A DNA stretch of 64,000 bases from Hymenobacter gelipurpurascens (GTDB lineage: Bacteria; Bacteroidota; Bacteroidia; Cytophagales; Hymenobacteraceae), in contig NZ_FYEW01000001.1 in NCBI RefSeq assembly GCF_900187375.1, forward strand, positions 868,001 through 932,000, read 5' to 3'. The translations under genes were made by a program, and so were the position numbers. The notes beneath the pieces are model-generated. The model had not been told where the DNA came from. It made no database searches and saw nothing but the letters and a program-made list of their open reading frames with translations. Below are positions 25,043 through 34,058 of this stretch, in pieces. Within the stretch, counting starts at the first letter, position 1. Each line of letters starts with the position of its first letter.

Positions 25043-25214
25043 CCGGCAAGTGGCCTAGCGTAGCTCAGCAGGAAACAGAAGCAACTAGTTGACTTCTAGA
25101 TATGTCCATGAGAAACTGGAAGAGCTTTTTTTGAGGACGTGCTTTTGCCCCGAAAACAAAGTTCGTACGTTGTGCTTACTGTTCTATCTCACTCTCCTTA
25201 ACCCCATCAACGCC

Positions 25215-25784
25215 ATGCGCACTTTCAAATTCCTGACCCTATTCATTGGGGCCTCCCTGCTAACCGGTGCGGCCTTCGCCCAGGGCACCACTACAACTAC
25301 CACCAAGACCACTACAACCAAAGCGCCCGAAGACAAATCGAAGCGGCCCAGCCCGCCCGCTACCGTAATGGGCACCGCGCCCGGCGGAGTGGCCTACACC
25401 ATCGACTACAGCCGGCCCTCCGTCAAAGGCCGCAAAATATTCGGCGGACTAGAGCAGTACGGTAAAGTATGGCGCACCGGCGCCAATGAGGCTACCACCT
25501 TCGAGGTGAAGCAGCCCGTGAAAATCAACGGCCAGGCCTTGCCCGCCGGTAAGTACGGGCTGTTTACCATTCCCGGCGAGCAGGAATGGACCATCATCTT
25601 CAACAAGACCGCTGATCAGTGGGGCGCCTACGAGTATAAAGCCGACCAGGATGCTCTCCGCGTGAAGGTGAAGCCCACCAAACTGCCTGCTCTGGTAGAG
25701 CAGTTCACCATCACCTCTGATAACGCTGGTGTAGTAAAAATGGCCTGGGAAAATACGCAAGCCAGCTTCACGGTAAGCAAGTAA
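25215..25784 (+). CDS. Exported DUF2911 protein
   Basis: 189 residues from the ATG at 25215 with a clear signal peptide (MRTFKFLTLFIGASLLTGAAFA), a short Thr/Lys-rich linker, and the DUF2911 domain: YTIDYSRPSVKGRKIFGGLEQYGKVWRTGANEATTFE in outline, then ALPAGKYGLFTIPG and EWTIIFNKTADQWGAYEY. Members are widespread exported proteins of Bacteroidota with no established function. The in-frame region before 25215 is not conserved in look. A long hairpin follows 22 bases after the stop. Confidence 0.88.
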   Translation: MRTFKFLTLFIGASLLTGAAFAQGTTTTTTKTTTTKAPEDKSKRPSPPATVMGTAPGGVAYTIDYSRPSVKGRKIFGGLEQYGKVWRTGANEATTFEVKQPVKINGQALPAGKYGLFTIPGEQEWTIIFNKTADQWGAYEYKADQDALRVKVKPTKLPALVEQFTITSDNAGVVKMAWENTQASFTVSK

Positions 25785-25805
25785 TTGGCCTAGAAGCCTT
25801 TTTTT

Positions 25806-25859
25806 ATCAGATCGGCCACCGTTCTTACTCAGATGAGTAGGAGCGGTGGCCGATCTGAT
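25806..25859. terminator. Long hairpin, 26-base arms with two G-U type mismatches
   Basis: Arms start ATCAGATCGGCCACCG and pair with their complement; two mismatches would be G-U pairs in RNA. Loop is 2 bases. It lies between convergent DUF2911 and tryptophan dioxygenase genes; T tract on the 3' side is weak. Confidence 0.75.
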
Positions 25860-25900
25860 TTCTGGCAGCACTAGGCCAGGTAGAAAGCGGATTCGGAACT

Positions 25901-26887
25901 CTACCCTTGCTTGGCCATTTCCTCGCCCAGAACGCTTTCTACCCAGGCTTTGCCCCAGTCTTCCAGCTCCTGGGGGCTCCAGATTTGCGGATAGAAAATA
26001 CGGCGCTGGAACTTGGGAGGCAGGTACTTGCGCCAGTTAGTGCCGCCGGTAGCGGCAATGGCGTCGGGGTGGCGCTCCAGGTAGCGCACCGCCGATTTGT
26101 AGTGCATCAGGGGCCAGTTCACATTCACGTTCACGTCCAGCTGGCGCAGCTGGCGGAGCAGGCGCGGGTGCTGGCGGTCCTCTTCGGGCAGGCGCTGCAC
26201 CACGGCCCACAGGTTGCGCTCCTGGAAATGGCGGGCGTGCTCGATGAGCTGAGCCGTATATTTTTCCTCAAACTGCACAAGCGTGAGGGCCTTGGCGCCG
26301 GTGTCTTCCACGGTGGCGCCGGCTTTCCAATAGATGCAGCCCAGCAGCTCGTCGTGGGCGGCGGCTTCGCCGAGTAGGCGGCGCTGCTCTTCAGGCACGA
26401 GGTTGGTGAGGCTGGTGCTGGCCAACTCAATCATGCGGTACTGCACGCTCTGGAACCCCGAGGCGGGCATCAGGCTCATGCGGAACTGCAGAAACTGCTG
26501 CTTATCCATACCGTCCACCATCACATCAAACGAGTCGATCAGGTTCTCGAAGTAGCGGTTTACGCGGCCTACGCGCAGCACCACTTCCTGGAGCGTGGGC
26601 GTCTGCAAGTCGCCGAGCTGCTCGTACTCGCAGAGGCAGAGCTTGAAGTACAGCTCCGTAATCTGGTGGTACATGATGAAAATGCGCTCATCGGGAATCT
26701 TCGTGAGCGGCTGCTGCAGGGAGAGAAGCGTGTCTAGCTTGATGTAGTCCCAGTAATTGACGTAGTCGGCGTAGTACAGGCCTTCCAGGTAGCCGGCCAG
26801 ATCCTGGCCATCGGCAGCGTATTTGGTTTGGAGTAGGCGCAGCTGTTGCCAGACGGCCGGCGAGAATTCTTCCTCGGGAGAGCTCAT
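25901..26887 (-). CDS. kynA: Tryptophan 2,3-dioxygenase family protein
   Basis: 328 residues from the ATG at 26887. The family pattern is visible: DYIKLDTLLSLQQPLT, the haem-side YHQITELYFKLCLCE containing the expected His, then FLQFRMSLMPASGFQSVQYRMIEL, the classical PASGFQS-x-Q-x-R substrate-binding loop, and WPLMHYKSAVRYLERH near the end. It would open the indole ring of L-tryptophan to N-formylkynurenine using haem and O2. No other kynurenine gene is in the window. The longer open frame upstream of 26887 overlaps sdaAB on the opposite strand and is not real. Confidence 0.88.
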   Translation of the reverse strand: MSSPEEEFSPAVWQQLRLLQTKYAADGQDLAGYLEGLYYADYVNYWDYIKLDTLLSLQQPLTKIPDERIFIMYHQITELYFKLCLCEYEQLGDLQTPTLQEVVLRVGRVNRYFENLIDSFDVMVDGMDKQQFLQFRMSLMPASGFQSVQYRMIELASTSLTNLVPEEQRRLLGEAAAHDELLGCIYWKAGATVEDTGAKALTLVQFEEKYTAQLIEHARHFQERNLWAVVQRLPEEDRQHPRLLRQLRQLDVNVNVNWPLMHYKSAVRYLERHPDAIAATGGTNWRKYLPPKFQRRIFYPQIWSPQELEDWGKAWVESVLGEEMAKQG

Positions 26888-27041
26888 GCGTAGGGTGGAG
26901 GTAAACGGCGGGAGAAAGGAAAAGAAAGGAGTGGGTGGCCTACAAAGAACGAAAAAGCCCTCGAAACCACCACGCAGGCAACGGCCAGGCTGCCCCAGAC
27001 ATCTTACTGGCTGAATATGTCGGGACATGGATTGCGGGAGT

Positions 27042-27051
27042 GGCCTAGGCC
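27042..27051. repeat. GGCCTAGGCC before sdaAB
   Basis: Exact palindrome between divergent kynA and sdaAB, about 40 bases before the likely sdaAB start, next to a TACCTTTA box at 27076-27083. Confidence 0.9.
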
Positions 27052-27091
27052 TGTTGCTTTCCCCAATGAATCCGATACCTTTACCCTGTTT

Positions 27092-27772
27092 ATGGCCGAG
27101 AAAAGCAGTATTTTCGATATGATCGGACCCGTGATGATTGGGCCGAGTTCCTCGCACACAGCGGGCGTAGTCCGCATTGCCGGGGCCGCTATCCGCATTT
27201 TGGGCTCGATTCCGACCCACGCGACTATCACGTTCTACAACTCTTTCGCCCGCACCTACGAGGGCCACGGCTCCGACCGAGCTATTGTGGCCGGTCTGCT
27301 GGGCATGGCCACCGACGACGTGCGTATCCGCGAAGCCTTCGACCACGCTAAGCATGCCGGGCTGCAGTACACGTTCCAGAGCGTGGGCAATGCCTCGACC
27401 ATGCATCCCAATACCATTAAGCTGCAGCTGCGCGATGAGCGCACCGGCAACTCAGTGGAAGTGATCGGGCAGAGCCGGGGCGGCGGCGTCATTCGCATTG
27501 TGGAGGTGGATGGGTTTCCCTCGGACTTCTCCGCCTCGCTGCACACGCTCATCATTGATGCCGACGACGTGCCCGGCTCCATTGCCTTCATCGCCTCCGT
27601 TATAGCCCACGACGATTGCAACATTGCTACCATGTTCGTGTCGCGCAAGGGCAAGAACGATGCGGCCCGGCAGTTCATCGAAATAGACTCGGGGCTTCGT
27701 GAAATCACGCTGGAATATCTGCGCCAATTGCGCTGGGTTCACCGCGTTACCTACATTCCTACTATCGAGTAA
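27092..27772 (+). CDS. sdaAB: L-serine ammonia-lyase, iron-sulfur-dependent, beta subunit
   Basis: 226 residues from the ATG at 27092. The signature IFDMIGPVMIGPSSSHTAGVVRIAG is clear (core GPSSSHTAG), followed by FARTYEGHGSDRAIVAGLLGM and a C-terminal ACT-like domain (LIIDADDVPGSIAFIASVI, NIATMFVSRKGKN). With its alpha subunit it deaminates L-serine to pyruvate. The alpha gene is not next to it, so it must be elsewhere or the host lacks it. A TACCTTTA box ends nine bases before the ATG, suggesting a near-leaderless mRNA. Confidence 0.92.
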   Translation: MAEKSSIFDMIGPVMIGPSSSHTAGVVRIAGAAIRILGSIPTHATITFYNSFARTYEGHGSDRAIVAGLLGMATDDVRIREAFDHAKHAGLQYTFQSVGNASTMHPNTIKLQLRDERTGNSVEVIGQSRGGGVIRIVEVDGFPSDFSASLHTLIIDADDVPGSIAFIASVIAHDDCNIATMFVSRKGKNDAARQFIEIDSGLREITLEYLRQLRWVHRVTYIPTIE

Positions 27773-27868
27773 ATTACTAGACTAACGGTGTAAAACGGCT
27801 TTTTCACGGCTGATTTTCCCCGATTGGTTGATTTTGACAGGGGAGTGGCCTACCGTTCCGATACCTTT

Positions 27869-27884
27869 AGTGGCCTAGGCCACT
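27869..27884. repeat. Full 16-bp palindrome AGTGGCCTAGGCCACT
   Basis: The most extended exact copy of the repeated motif in the window, perfectly symmetric over 16 bases. It immediately follows a TACCTTTA box (27862-27869) upstream of the tolC-like gene, overlapping it by one base, so a protein bound here could influence that promoter. Confidence 0.9.
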
Positions 27885-27940
27885 TGGCTTTCGCTCCCGG
27901 CTAACTTCTTCTTTTCTTTCAGGCAAGTAAGTATCCTCTT

Positions 27941-29449
27941 ATGAAGCGTTTTTACTGGTTGTTGAGTATGTCGGCCGGGCTGCTGGCGGCCCCGGCTGTG
28001 GCCCAGACCACGCAGCCCACTCAGCCGCCGGCCGGGTCGTTGGCGGGCACTACACCCAGCGGACCTTTCTCTCTGCAGCAGGCCATTGATTACGCCCTGA
28101 AAAATAACCTGGGGGTACGTCAGCAGCAGCTAACTTCGGAGCTTCAGAACGCTACGCTGCGCCAAAGCCGGGCCGCCCTGCTGCCCACGGCCAACCTTTC
28201 GGGTACGCAGGCCTGGAACTACGGTACCAGCCTCGACCCACTGACCAACGACTTCGTAAGCCAGACCATCCGCTCAAACAACTTCTCGGCTAATACCCAG
28301 GTTACGCTGTTCGCAGGTTTTCAGCTGCGCAACACAGTGAAGCGTAATGCCCTCGACACGGAGGCTAGCAACCTGGATATTGAAAAGTCCCGCAACGATT
28401 TGTCTTTGAACGTGGCCTCCGCCTTCCTCCAGCTGGTGCTGGCCGAAGAGCTGGTGCGCACCAACGAGGTACGCGTGAACAGCACCCGGCAGCAGGTAGA
28501 GCGTACGCAAAAGCTCCTGAAGGCCGGCGCCATTCCGGAAAGCAACCTGCTCGATATTCAGGCCCAGCAGGCTTCCGATGAGCTGAACGTCATCACGGCC
28601 CAGAACCAGCGCGACCTGGCTCGCCTCACGCTTGCCCAGCTGCTGAACTTGCCTACGCCGACAGGCCTACAGATTGAAGTTCCGGCCCTGGCTGACCCCG
28701 ACGACCAGCCACTGCTGGAAGCCGACCCCGATGGGACGTTCCAGACGGCGCAAAGCCTGCTACCCGAAATAAAAGCGGCCGATTTGCGCGTGCGCTCCGC
28801 CCAGCGCAGCCTCGATATTGCCCGCGGTGGATATTATCCGAGGTTGGCGTTTGGCGCCGGTGTGTTCACGGGTTTCTCCTCGTCGCGGTTGGCTCGGGTG
28901 TTCAATGGCGACTCGACCGATGCAGTGCAGCTGCCGGTGTTTCAGCCCGGCTTGGGTGGGCAGCCCATTCCGTCGCAGTATTTTCTGTTGCAGCCCAAGC
29001 AGGCTGTGGCCGAATTCCTGCCTTCCGGCTTCTCCAGCCAGATCAAAGATAACTTGGGTAAAAACCTGCAATTCTCGCTGCAAATCCCGATTCTGAATGG
29101 TCTGCAAACCCGCACCAGCGTGCAGCGGGCCCAGATCAATATCCAGCAGCAGGAATTGCGCGCCGAGCAGGCTCGCCTCACGGTTCGCCAGAACATCCAG
29201 CAGGCCTACGCCGACGCCATTGCGGCCCAGCGCCGCTACCTATCGGCGCGCCGCCAGGTAGAAGCCCTGACTACGGCTTACCGCAACGCCGAAATTCGCT
29301 TCAACAACGGGCTGCTCAACGGCACTGAGTTCAACATTGCCAAAAACAACCTCACGGCGGCAGAGTCCACCATGATTCAGGCCAAGTACGAGTTTATCTT
29401 CCGCCGCAAAGTCCTCGACTTCTACCAGGGCCGCCCCATTGCGCTGTAG
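27941..29449 (+). CDS. TolC-family outer-membrane efflux protein
   Basis: 502 residues with a signal peptide (ending AAPAVAQ). Two TolC-type OEP domains are visible by their helical pattern: FSLQQAIDYALKNNLGVRQQQL at the first, TQVTLFAGFQLRNTVKRNALD, then after a hairpin the second with LLPEIKAADLRVRSAQRSLDIARGGYYPRL and PILNGLQTRTSVQRAQINIQQ. It would form a periplasm-spanning trimeric outer-membrane channel. It is followed 104 bases later by a membrane-fusion protein gene on the same strand, so the pair is probably co-transcribed; no inner-membrane pump gene follows. The stop TAG sits in TGTAGGCCAGT, a motif half-site. Confidence 0.92.
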   Translation: MKRFYWLLSMSAGLLAAPAVAQTTQPTQPPAGSLAGTTPSGPFSLQQAIDYALKNNLGVRQQQLTSELQNATLRQSRAALLPTANLSGTQAWNYGTSLDPLTNDFVSQTIRSNNFSANTQVTLFAGFQLRNTVKRNALDTEASNLDIEKSRNDLSLNVASAFLQLVLAEELVRTNEVRVNSTRQQVERTQKLLKAGAIPESNLLDIQAQQASDELNVITAQNQRDLARLTLAQLLNLPTPTGLQIEVPALADPDDQPLLEADPDGTFQTAQSLLPEIKAADLRVRSAQRSLDIARGGYYPRLAFGAGVFTGFSSSRLARVFNGDSTDAVQLPVFQPGLGGQPIPSQYFLLQPKQAVAEFLPSGFSSQIKDNLGKNLQFSLQIPILNGLQTRTSVQRAQINIQQQELRAEQARLTVRQNIQQAYADAIAAQRRYLSARRQVEALTTAYRNAEIRFNNGLLNGTEFNIAKNNLTAAESTMIQAKYEFIFRRKVLDFYQGRPIAL

Positions 29450-29553
29450 GCCAGTGCAGCGGCTGCCTGCCTCCACACGGTTTGTACTGTGCCTGAGGAC
29501 TATTCTGTATCTGCTTCCCAAGACCCCAAATACCAAGACCCTAAGTTGCTAAG

Positions 29554-30963
29554 ATGAAAAACAACCGCGTACTGTATATTCTGCTGGCTGTAGTAGTGCT
29601 GCTACTAGGTGGCTTCTGGGTGGCGAAGAAGAAGGGTTGGGTCGGCAAACCCGCTGGCACCGAGGTGCTGGCCGTGAAAGCCGGCATGAACACGATTGTG
29701 GAAACGGTGAGTGCCTCGGGTAAGGTGCAGCCGGAAACGGAAGTGAAAATTTCGCCCGACGTATCCGGCGAAATCATTGAGCTGTACGTGGAAGAAGGCG
29801 ACTCCGTGAAGAAAGGCCAGCTCCTGTTGCGCATCCGGCCAGATAACTACCAGGCCATGGTAAACATGCAGTCGGCTTCGGTAGGTACGCAGCGCGCCAA
29901 TGTGGCCCAGACCCAGGCGCGCCTGCAGCAGCTGATTGCCAGCGCCCGCCAAACCGAGCTGACGTACCGGCGCAATGCGTCGCTCTTCAAACAGAAGGTG
30001 ATTTCGCAGTCGGATTACGAAGCCAGCAAAGCGGCCTATGATGCGTCGCAGGAAGAAATTAACTCGGCCCGCCAAAGCATCCGGGGTGCGCAAAGCAATG
30101 TGCGCAGCGCCCAGGCCTCTCTGGACGAAGCCCGCAAGAACCTGGACAAAACGACCATCTACGCGCCAGTAAATGGCACCGTGAGCAAGCTCAATGTAAA
30201 AAAGGGCGAGCGGGTAGTGGGTACTTCGCAGATGGCCGGTACGGAGATTATGCGGGTGGCCAACCTCAACAATATGGAGGTGCGGGTGAGCGTAAATGAA
30301 AACGACATCATCAACGTGACCCTCGGCGACTCAGCCAACGTGGAAGTGGACAGCTATGCCAGCAAGAACCAGAAGTTCCGGGGCATTGTAACCAGCATCG
30401 CCAACACGGCCAAGGACGCCCTTACGGCCGAGGCCGTGACGGAATTTGAAGTGCGCATCCGGCTGCTGCCCGAGTCGTACCAGCAGTTGCTGCGCACGGA
30501 AAAAGGCCGCGCCGTAGTACCGTTCCGTCCCGGTATGACGGCGTCGGTGGATATCATCACGGAGCGTAAAGCCAATGTACTGAGCGTCCCGCTGATGGCC
30601 GTAACCACGCGCGCCGACAGCACGAATACGGAAGATGCCAATCAGAAAGGCACGCCAGCGGTGCGCGTGAGCCGTGGCGCTGCTGCAACCCCAGAAACGG
30701 CTAAGGCTACCAGCAAGCCCGAAGTAGAGCAGGTGGTATTCCTAATTAGAAACGGCAAAGCCGTAATGACGCCCGTGAAAACCGGCATCAGCGACCGAAA
30801 CAACATGGAGATTCTGAGCGGTATTCAGGCCGGCGACGAACTGGTGAGCGGTCCGTACCGGGTAGTTTCCAAAACCCTGAAGGATGGCGCTACGGTCGTC
30901 ATCAAGGATCCTAAATCCCTGGATAAGTCGGCGCTGAAAGAAGACGACAAAGAAAGTGAATAG
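29554..30963 (+). CDS. Periplasmic adaptor (HlyD/MacA-type membrane-fusion protein)
   Basis: 469 residues. One N-terminal membrane helix (VLYILLAVVVLLLGGFWVA) is followed by the biotinyl/lipoyl domain (KISPDVSGEIIELYVEEGDSVKKGQLLLRI), a helical hairpin of about 90 residues rich in Ala/Gln/Arg, the second half of the lipoyl domain (TIYAPVNGTVSKLNVKKGERVVG) and a beta-barrel domain (VEVDSYASKNQKFRGIVTSI). It links an inner-membrane pump to TolC. The MacA-like layout predicts an ABC transporter partner, but none adjoins it. The gene ends before a strong terminator at 31015. Confidence 0.9.
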   Translation: MKNNRVLYILLAVVVLLLGGFWVAKKKGWVGKPAGTEVLAVKAGMNTIVETVSASGKVQPETEVKISPDVSGEIIELYVEEGDSVKKGQLLLRIRPDNYQAMVNMQSASVGTQRANVAQTQARLQQLIASARQTELTYRRNASLFKQKVISQSDYEASKAAYDASQEEINSARQSIRGAQSNVRSAQASLDEARKNLDKTTIYAPVNGTVSKLNVKKGERVVGTSQMAGTEIMRVANLNNMEVRVSVNENDIINVTLGDSANVEVDSYASKNQKFRGIVTSIANTAKDALTAEAVTEFEVRIRLLPESYQQLLRTEKGRAVVPFRPGMTASVDIITERKANVLSVPLMAVTTRADSTNTEDANQKGTPAVRVSRGAAATPETAKATSKPEVEQVVFLIRNGKAVMTPVKTGISDRNNMEILSGIQAGDELVSGPYRVVSKTLKDGATVVIKDPKSLDKSALKEDDKESE

Positions 30964-30995
30964 CCATCTGGCCTAGCACATCTGCCTGAGCGCTT

Positions 30996-31009
30996 GTGGC
31001 CTAGGCCAC
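30996..31009. repeat. 14-bp palindrome GTGGCCTAGGCCAC
   Basis: Exact extended copy between the adaptor gene stop and its terminator hairpin, 6 bases before the hairpin. Confidence 0.9.
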
Positions 31010-31014
31010 TCAGG

Positions 31015-31058
31015 GAGGCCGCCGTTGCACTTGGCAACGGCGGCCTCTCATTTTTTTT
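31015..31058 (+). terminator. Terminator after the efflux operon
   Basis: 14-base perfect stem GAGGCCGCCGTTGC with a 5-base loop, followed by TCATTTTTTTT. Strong Rho-independent terminator by shape. Confidence 0.92.
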
Positions 31059-31222
31059 GGCTAAGATTGACGGACGGTGATTTCGTGAACTGATGAAATA
31101 GGGAGTTTTTCGTGCGGTAGGCGCGGATTGCGCTACTGGTGCAGTCTAGGCCAGTCGGATGTTAAACTCCCTAAATTACCACTTCACTAAATCACCATTT
31201 CACCACCTCATCCTCATCCAGC

Positions 31223-32212
31223 TTGGAAAAAATTGCCATGCTCGGCGGTGGCTCCTGGGCCACTGCTCTCACCAAAATTCTATCAGAAAACGGGGCCCGC
31301 GTAGCCTGGTGGATGCGCAGTAAAGACGACGTGCAGCACCTGTTGCGCACGCGCCATAATCCGCGCTACTTGTCCTCCGTTGCCCTGGACCTGAACCGTG
31401 TGCACCCGACCACGGATTTGGAAGATGCCGTGCGCGACGCCGACTGGCTGGTGCTGGCCGTGCCTGCCGCCTTCGTGCAAAGCACCCTAGATAAGCTGGA
31501 CCGTGACTCGCTCAAGCATAAGCGGGTTATTTCGGCCATTAAAGGTATGATACCCGGCAAAAACGTGCTCGTGACGGATTACGTGGCCGAGCGTTTCCGG
31601 CTGCCGCACACGCGCATTGGGGTAGTAGCCGGCCCGTGCCACGCCGAGGAAGTGGCCCTGGAAAAGCAAAGCTACCTGACCATTGGCTCGCCCGATATGG
31701 AGCTGGCTGAGGAGTTCAGCATCCTGCTGCGCAACCGCTTCGTGAAAGCCAACCCGGCTCAGGATCTGGACGGCATTGAGTATTGCGCCGTCATGAAGAA
31801 CATCATCGCCCTGACCTGCGGTATTGCGCACGGCCTGGGCTACGGCGACAACTTTCAGGCAGTAATGGTGGCAAACGCGGTGCAGGAAATGCGGCGCTTT
31901 GTGCACGCGCTCAACCCGCAGCCCCGCGACCTATCCGCCTCTGCCTACCTCGGCGACTTGCTGGTGACGGCCTACTCGCAGTTTTCCCGCAACCGCACCT
32001 TCGGCAACATGGTGGGCCGCGGCTATAGCGTAAAATCCGCGCAGATGGAAATGAATATGGTAGCCGAGGGCTACTATGCCGTGAAGAGCATTTACGAGCT
32101 GAACAAGAAGCTGCAAGTGTCAATGCCCATCACGTCGGCAGCTTACCACATTCTGTACGAGAAGATTTCGCCGGCTGTAGAAATTGAACTGCTAAAGGAG
32201 AAATTCAAGTGA
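31223..32212 (+). CDS. gpsA: NAD(P)H-dependent glycerol-3-phosphate dehydrogenase
   Basis: 329 residues from a TTG at 31223, giving MEKIAMLGGGSWATALTKIL with the nucleotide-binding GGGSWAT. Further family marks are VLAVPAAFVQSTL, the GPCHAEEVALEKQSYLTIG region, and the catalytic Lys region GIEYCAVMKNIIALTCGIAHGLGYGDN, with SRNRTFG and AEGYYAVKSIYEL near the end. It reduces dihydroxyacetone phosphate to sn-glycerol 3-phosphate for phospholipid synthesis. The stop TGA overlaps the ATG of the next gene by one base, so they are co-translated. Confidence 0.95.
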   Translation: MEKIAMLGGGSWATALTKILSENGARVAWWMRSKDDVQHLLRTRHNPRYLSSVALDLNRVHPTTDLEDAVRDADWLVLAVPAAFVQSTLDKLDRDSLKHKRVISAIKGMIPGKNVLVTDYVAERFRLPHTRIGVVAGPCHAEEVALEKQSYLTIGSPDMELAEEFSILLRNRFVKANPAQDLDGIEYCAVMKNIIALTCGIAHGLGYGDNFQAVMVANAVQEMRRFVHALNPQPRDLSASAYLGDLLVTAYSQFSRNRTFGNMVGRGYSVKSAQMEMNMVAEGYYAVKSIYELNKKLQVSMPITSAAYHILYEKISPAVEIELLKEKFK

Positions 32213-32712
32213 TGCCTGCTGACTCCACCGAAGGGCGGTGGCGCCTGGCCTGGTTTTTTGCATTAGGAACTGGCTGGGTATCAGTGCTGATCTTAGTCGT
32301 GGACTACTGGATGCTGGGAAAACCGGAGTGGTTGGGCATACTTGATGGCAGTAAGGGCTGGACTGTCTATCCCCCTTTGATGGCGCTTCCGCAGGCTATA
32401 CCGGGCGTTCAGACGTACAACGCCGTTTTGCTCAGCGCTACCATTGCCGGATTGATATTATTTGTGACTTGGTTTCTGGCTCTGAAGCAGTGGCCTAGAG
32501 GGAGTAAAAGGCCCAGTCGGTGGTTTTGGCTTTCCCTGTTACTACTAGCGCCAGTAAGTGTTTCTGTAGGAGGTACATTGTATAGTATCAAATTGAAGCG
32601 CGTTATGGAGATGCATATGCTGCAGGAGTTTTCTGAGCGCCCCGAGCAAGAGTCTTCTAACGGTTCGGCTCATATAAATTCTCAGGAAGATGTGCTGGAC
32701 AAGGAGAAGTAA
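32212..32712 (+). CDS. Small unknown membrane protein downstream of gpsA
   Basis: 166 residues starting ATG at 32212, overlapping the gpsA stop. Three hydrophobic segments (about residues 13-35, 66-88 and 101-120) separate short polar loops, and the C-terminal 40 residues are charged and probably cytoplasmic. No family is recognised. The overlap with gpsA suggests joint expression and possibly a link to lipid or membrane metabolism, but that is context only. A Trp-Pro-Arg stretch comes from an in-frame TGGCCTAGA motif copy. Confidence 0.7.
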   Translation: MPADSTEGRWRLAWFFALGTGWVSVLILVVDYWMLGKPEWLGILDGSKGWTVYPPLMALPQAIPGVQTYNAVLLSATIAGLILFVTWFLALKQWPRGSKRPSRWFWLSLLLLAPVSVSVGGTLYSIKLKRVMEMHMLQEFSERPEQESSNGSAHINSQEDVLDKEK

Positions 32713-32726
32713 CCTTCATTCCGACT

Positions 32727-32736
32727 GGCCTAGGCC
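32727..32736. repeat. GGCCTAGGCC between two small genes
   Basis: Exact palindrome 15 bases after the membrane protein stop, in the gap before the DUF4259 gene. Confidence 0.9.
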
Positions 32737-32797
32737 GAACAAATCAGCGGGTTTCTCGTCTGTTAAGTAATATTTCCACTCACTTAACCGCTACTGC

Positions 32798-33190
32798 ATG
32801 AGCACCTGGGGCTACTACAACTTCGATAATGACTTGGCAGCAGATTTGGCGGCTAAGTTCCGGGATACGCACAGCCTAGGCCTGCTTTCGGAGGCGCTGG
32901 CCGACATTCCATCGGCTGAAACTATCGGGAACGATGCGGCGCAGGAAGCGCTGGCCGCGGCTGAACTGGTTGCCGCTCTCCTTGGTAAGCCCGGTGAAGA
33001 CCTTCCGGCTGATTTGCTGCCCATTACCGTGCAGCTCAACCCCGCGGAAAGCACCACCTTGCAGGGCCTGGCCCGTGAAGCCGTGCAAGCAGTTTCTAAA
33101 CGCTCCGATCTGCAGGCGCACTGGACCAAAGGCGACAACAAAAAAGAGTGGCAGCAGCGCCAGCAGGACCTTCTGCACCGGCTGCAATAA
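32798..33190 (+). CDS. DUF4259 protein (first copy)
   Basis: 130 residues. The N-terminal MSTWGYYNFDNDLAADLAAKF is the typical start of DUF4259 (GxxNFDND), followed by helices with an Ala/Leu pattern (AAQEALAAAELVAALLG) and LQAHWTKG near the end. Function is unknown. A paralogue lies at 43134-43529. It follows the gpsA membrane-protein pair and precedes an EamA-type gene by 15 bases, so these may share a transcript. Confidence 0.85.
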   Translation: MSTWGYYNFDNDLAADLAAKFRDTHSLGLLSEALADIPSAETIGNDAAQEALAAAELVAALLGKPGEDLPADLLPITVQLNPAESTTLQGLAREAVQAVSKRSDLQAHWTKGDNKKEWQQRQQDLLHRLQ

Positions 33191-33205
33191 GTCAGTACTC
33201 GCGGT

Positions 33206-33634
33206 ATGCATTGGCTCTTACTTGCCTTACTCACAGCTCTTTGCCTGGCTCTGTATAATTTCTTTATTAAGCTGGCTTCCGGGCACATTTCAGCGGCAGC
33301 CGGCGCCGTTATTTTGCAGCTGGTAGCCGCTGGCCTAGGCGGTATCTGGCTGGTCTGGCTGAGGCTGAAAGGCCAGCCACTTGATATCAGCAGCAAAGGG
33401 GTAGGGTTGGCCATGCTGGCCGGGGCGGGCGTAGGCCTGGCCGAAATCCTCACGTTTGTGGTATTTGGCCGAGGCTTACCCTCTTCAGTAGGCACGCCCG
33501 TAATTGTGGGAGGCTCCGTTCTGCTGACGGCTGTGCTAGGCCTAGTGGTGCTGCGCGAAACGCTTTCCTGGTCTCAGGCTGCCGGCTTGCTCAGCATTGT
33601 AATAGGCATTGCCCTGCTGGCCCGGGGGCATTGA
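33206..33634 (+). CDS. Short EamA-domain membrane protein
   Basis: 142 residues with five hydrophobic segments, corresponding to one EamA repeat rather than the usual two of a ten-helix DMT transporter. Marks include FFIKLASGHISAAAGAVILQLVA, PSSVGTPVIVGGSVLLTAVLG and LRETLSWSQAAGLLSIVIGIALL. Single-repeat members assemble as dimers, like SMR proteins, or are remnants of larger genes; the clean ends suggest an intact gene. Substrate is unknown. It begins 15 bases after the DUF4259 gene. Confidence 0.82.
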   Translation: MHWLLLALLTALCLALYNFFIKLASGHISAAAGAVILQLVAAGLGGIWLVWLRLKGQPLDISSKGVGLAMLAGAGVGLAEILTFVVFGRGLPSSVGTPVIVGGSVLLTAVLGLVVLRETLSWSQAAGLLSIVIGIALLARGH

Positions 33635-34058
33635 CAAGCGCATACCCCTGCGTATGCTTACGACAGCTTTCAACATGCGTCAGCCGGAGAAATAATTCTC
33701 CGGCTGACGCATTTGGTTGTGGAAAGGGGACGGTCGAGGCTAGCGGGCAGTAGCTGCCGACTAGCGAGAGGGTGACACAAAGGTGCCGTCATTCTGTCCC
33801 GTAACCAAGGCAAATACCGCGTTATTTGTGACTCATAATGCGCACCCTGCCGCACACCGGATAAATGAAAAACGGGTTATACGCCAGTTGTAGCGCAGTT
33901 TCGCTGTGAAATAAGCGTTAACTACTGGTGAAATTGTGACACGGCCTGCTGGTCGGCTTATTCGCTTTTTATGGTTCCTCACACGAAGTCGGAAAGCCAC
34001 AACTATTACGGGACAGGCCTGACTTCCAAATGGCTTCCCACACCTGAGTGCTCTGTGA
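33635..34058. other. 424-base gap with hairpin, no gene seen
   Basis: Apart from the hairpin at 33675-33712, I see no supported gene. The right part from about 33830 has short open frames without coding character. Likely 3' region shared between convergent transcripts. Confidence 0.5.
33675..33712. terminator. Palindromic hairpin after the EamA gene
   Basis: 17-base perfect arms (ATGCGTCAGCCGGAGAA and its complement) with a 4-base loop; no real T tract. Between convergent transcripts. Confidence 0.72.

Noticed and set aside
26888-27406. Upstream extension of the tryptophan dioxygenase frame
   Set aside because: The added residues cover the sdaAB gene on the other strand and have no family similarity; the dioxygenase homology starts at the ATG at 26887.
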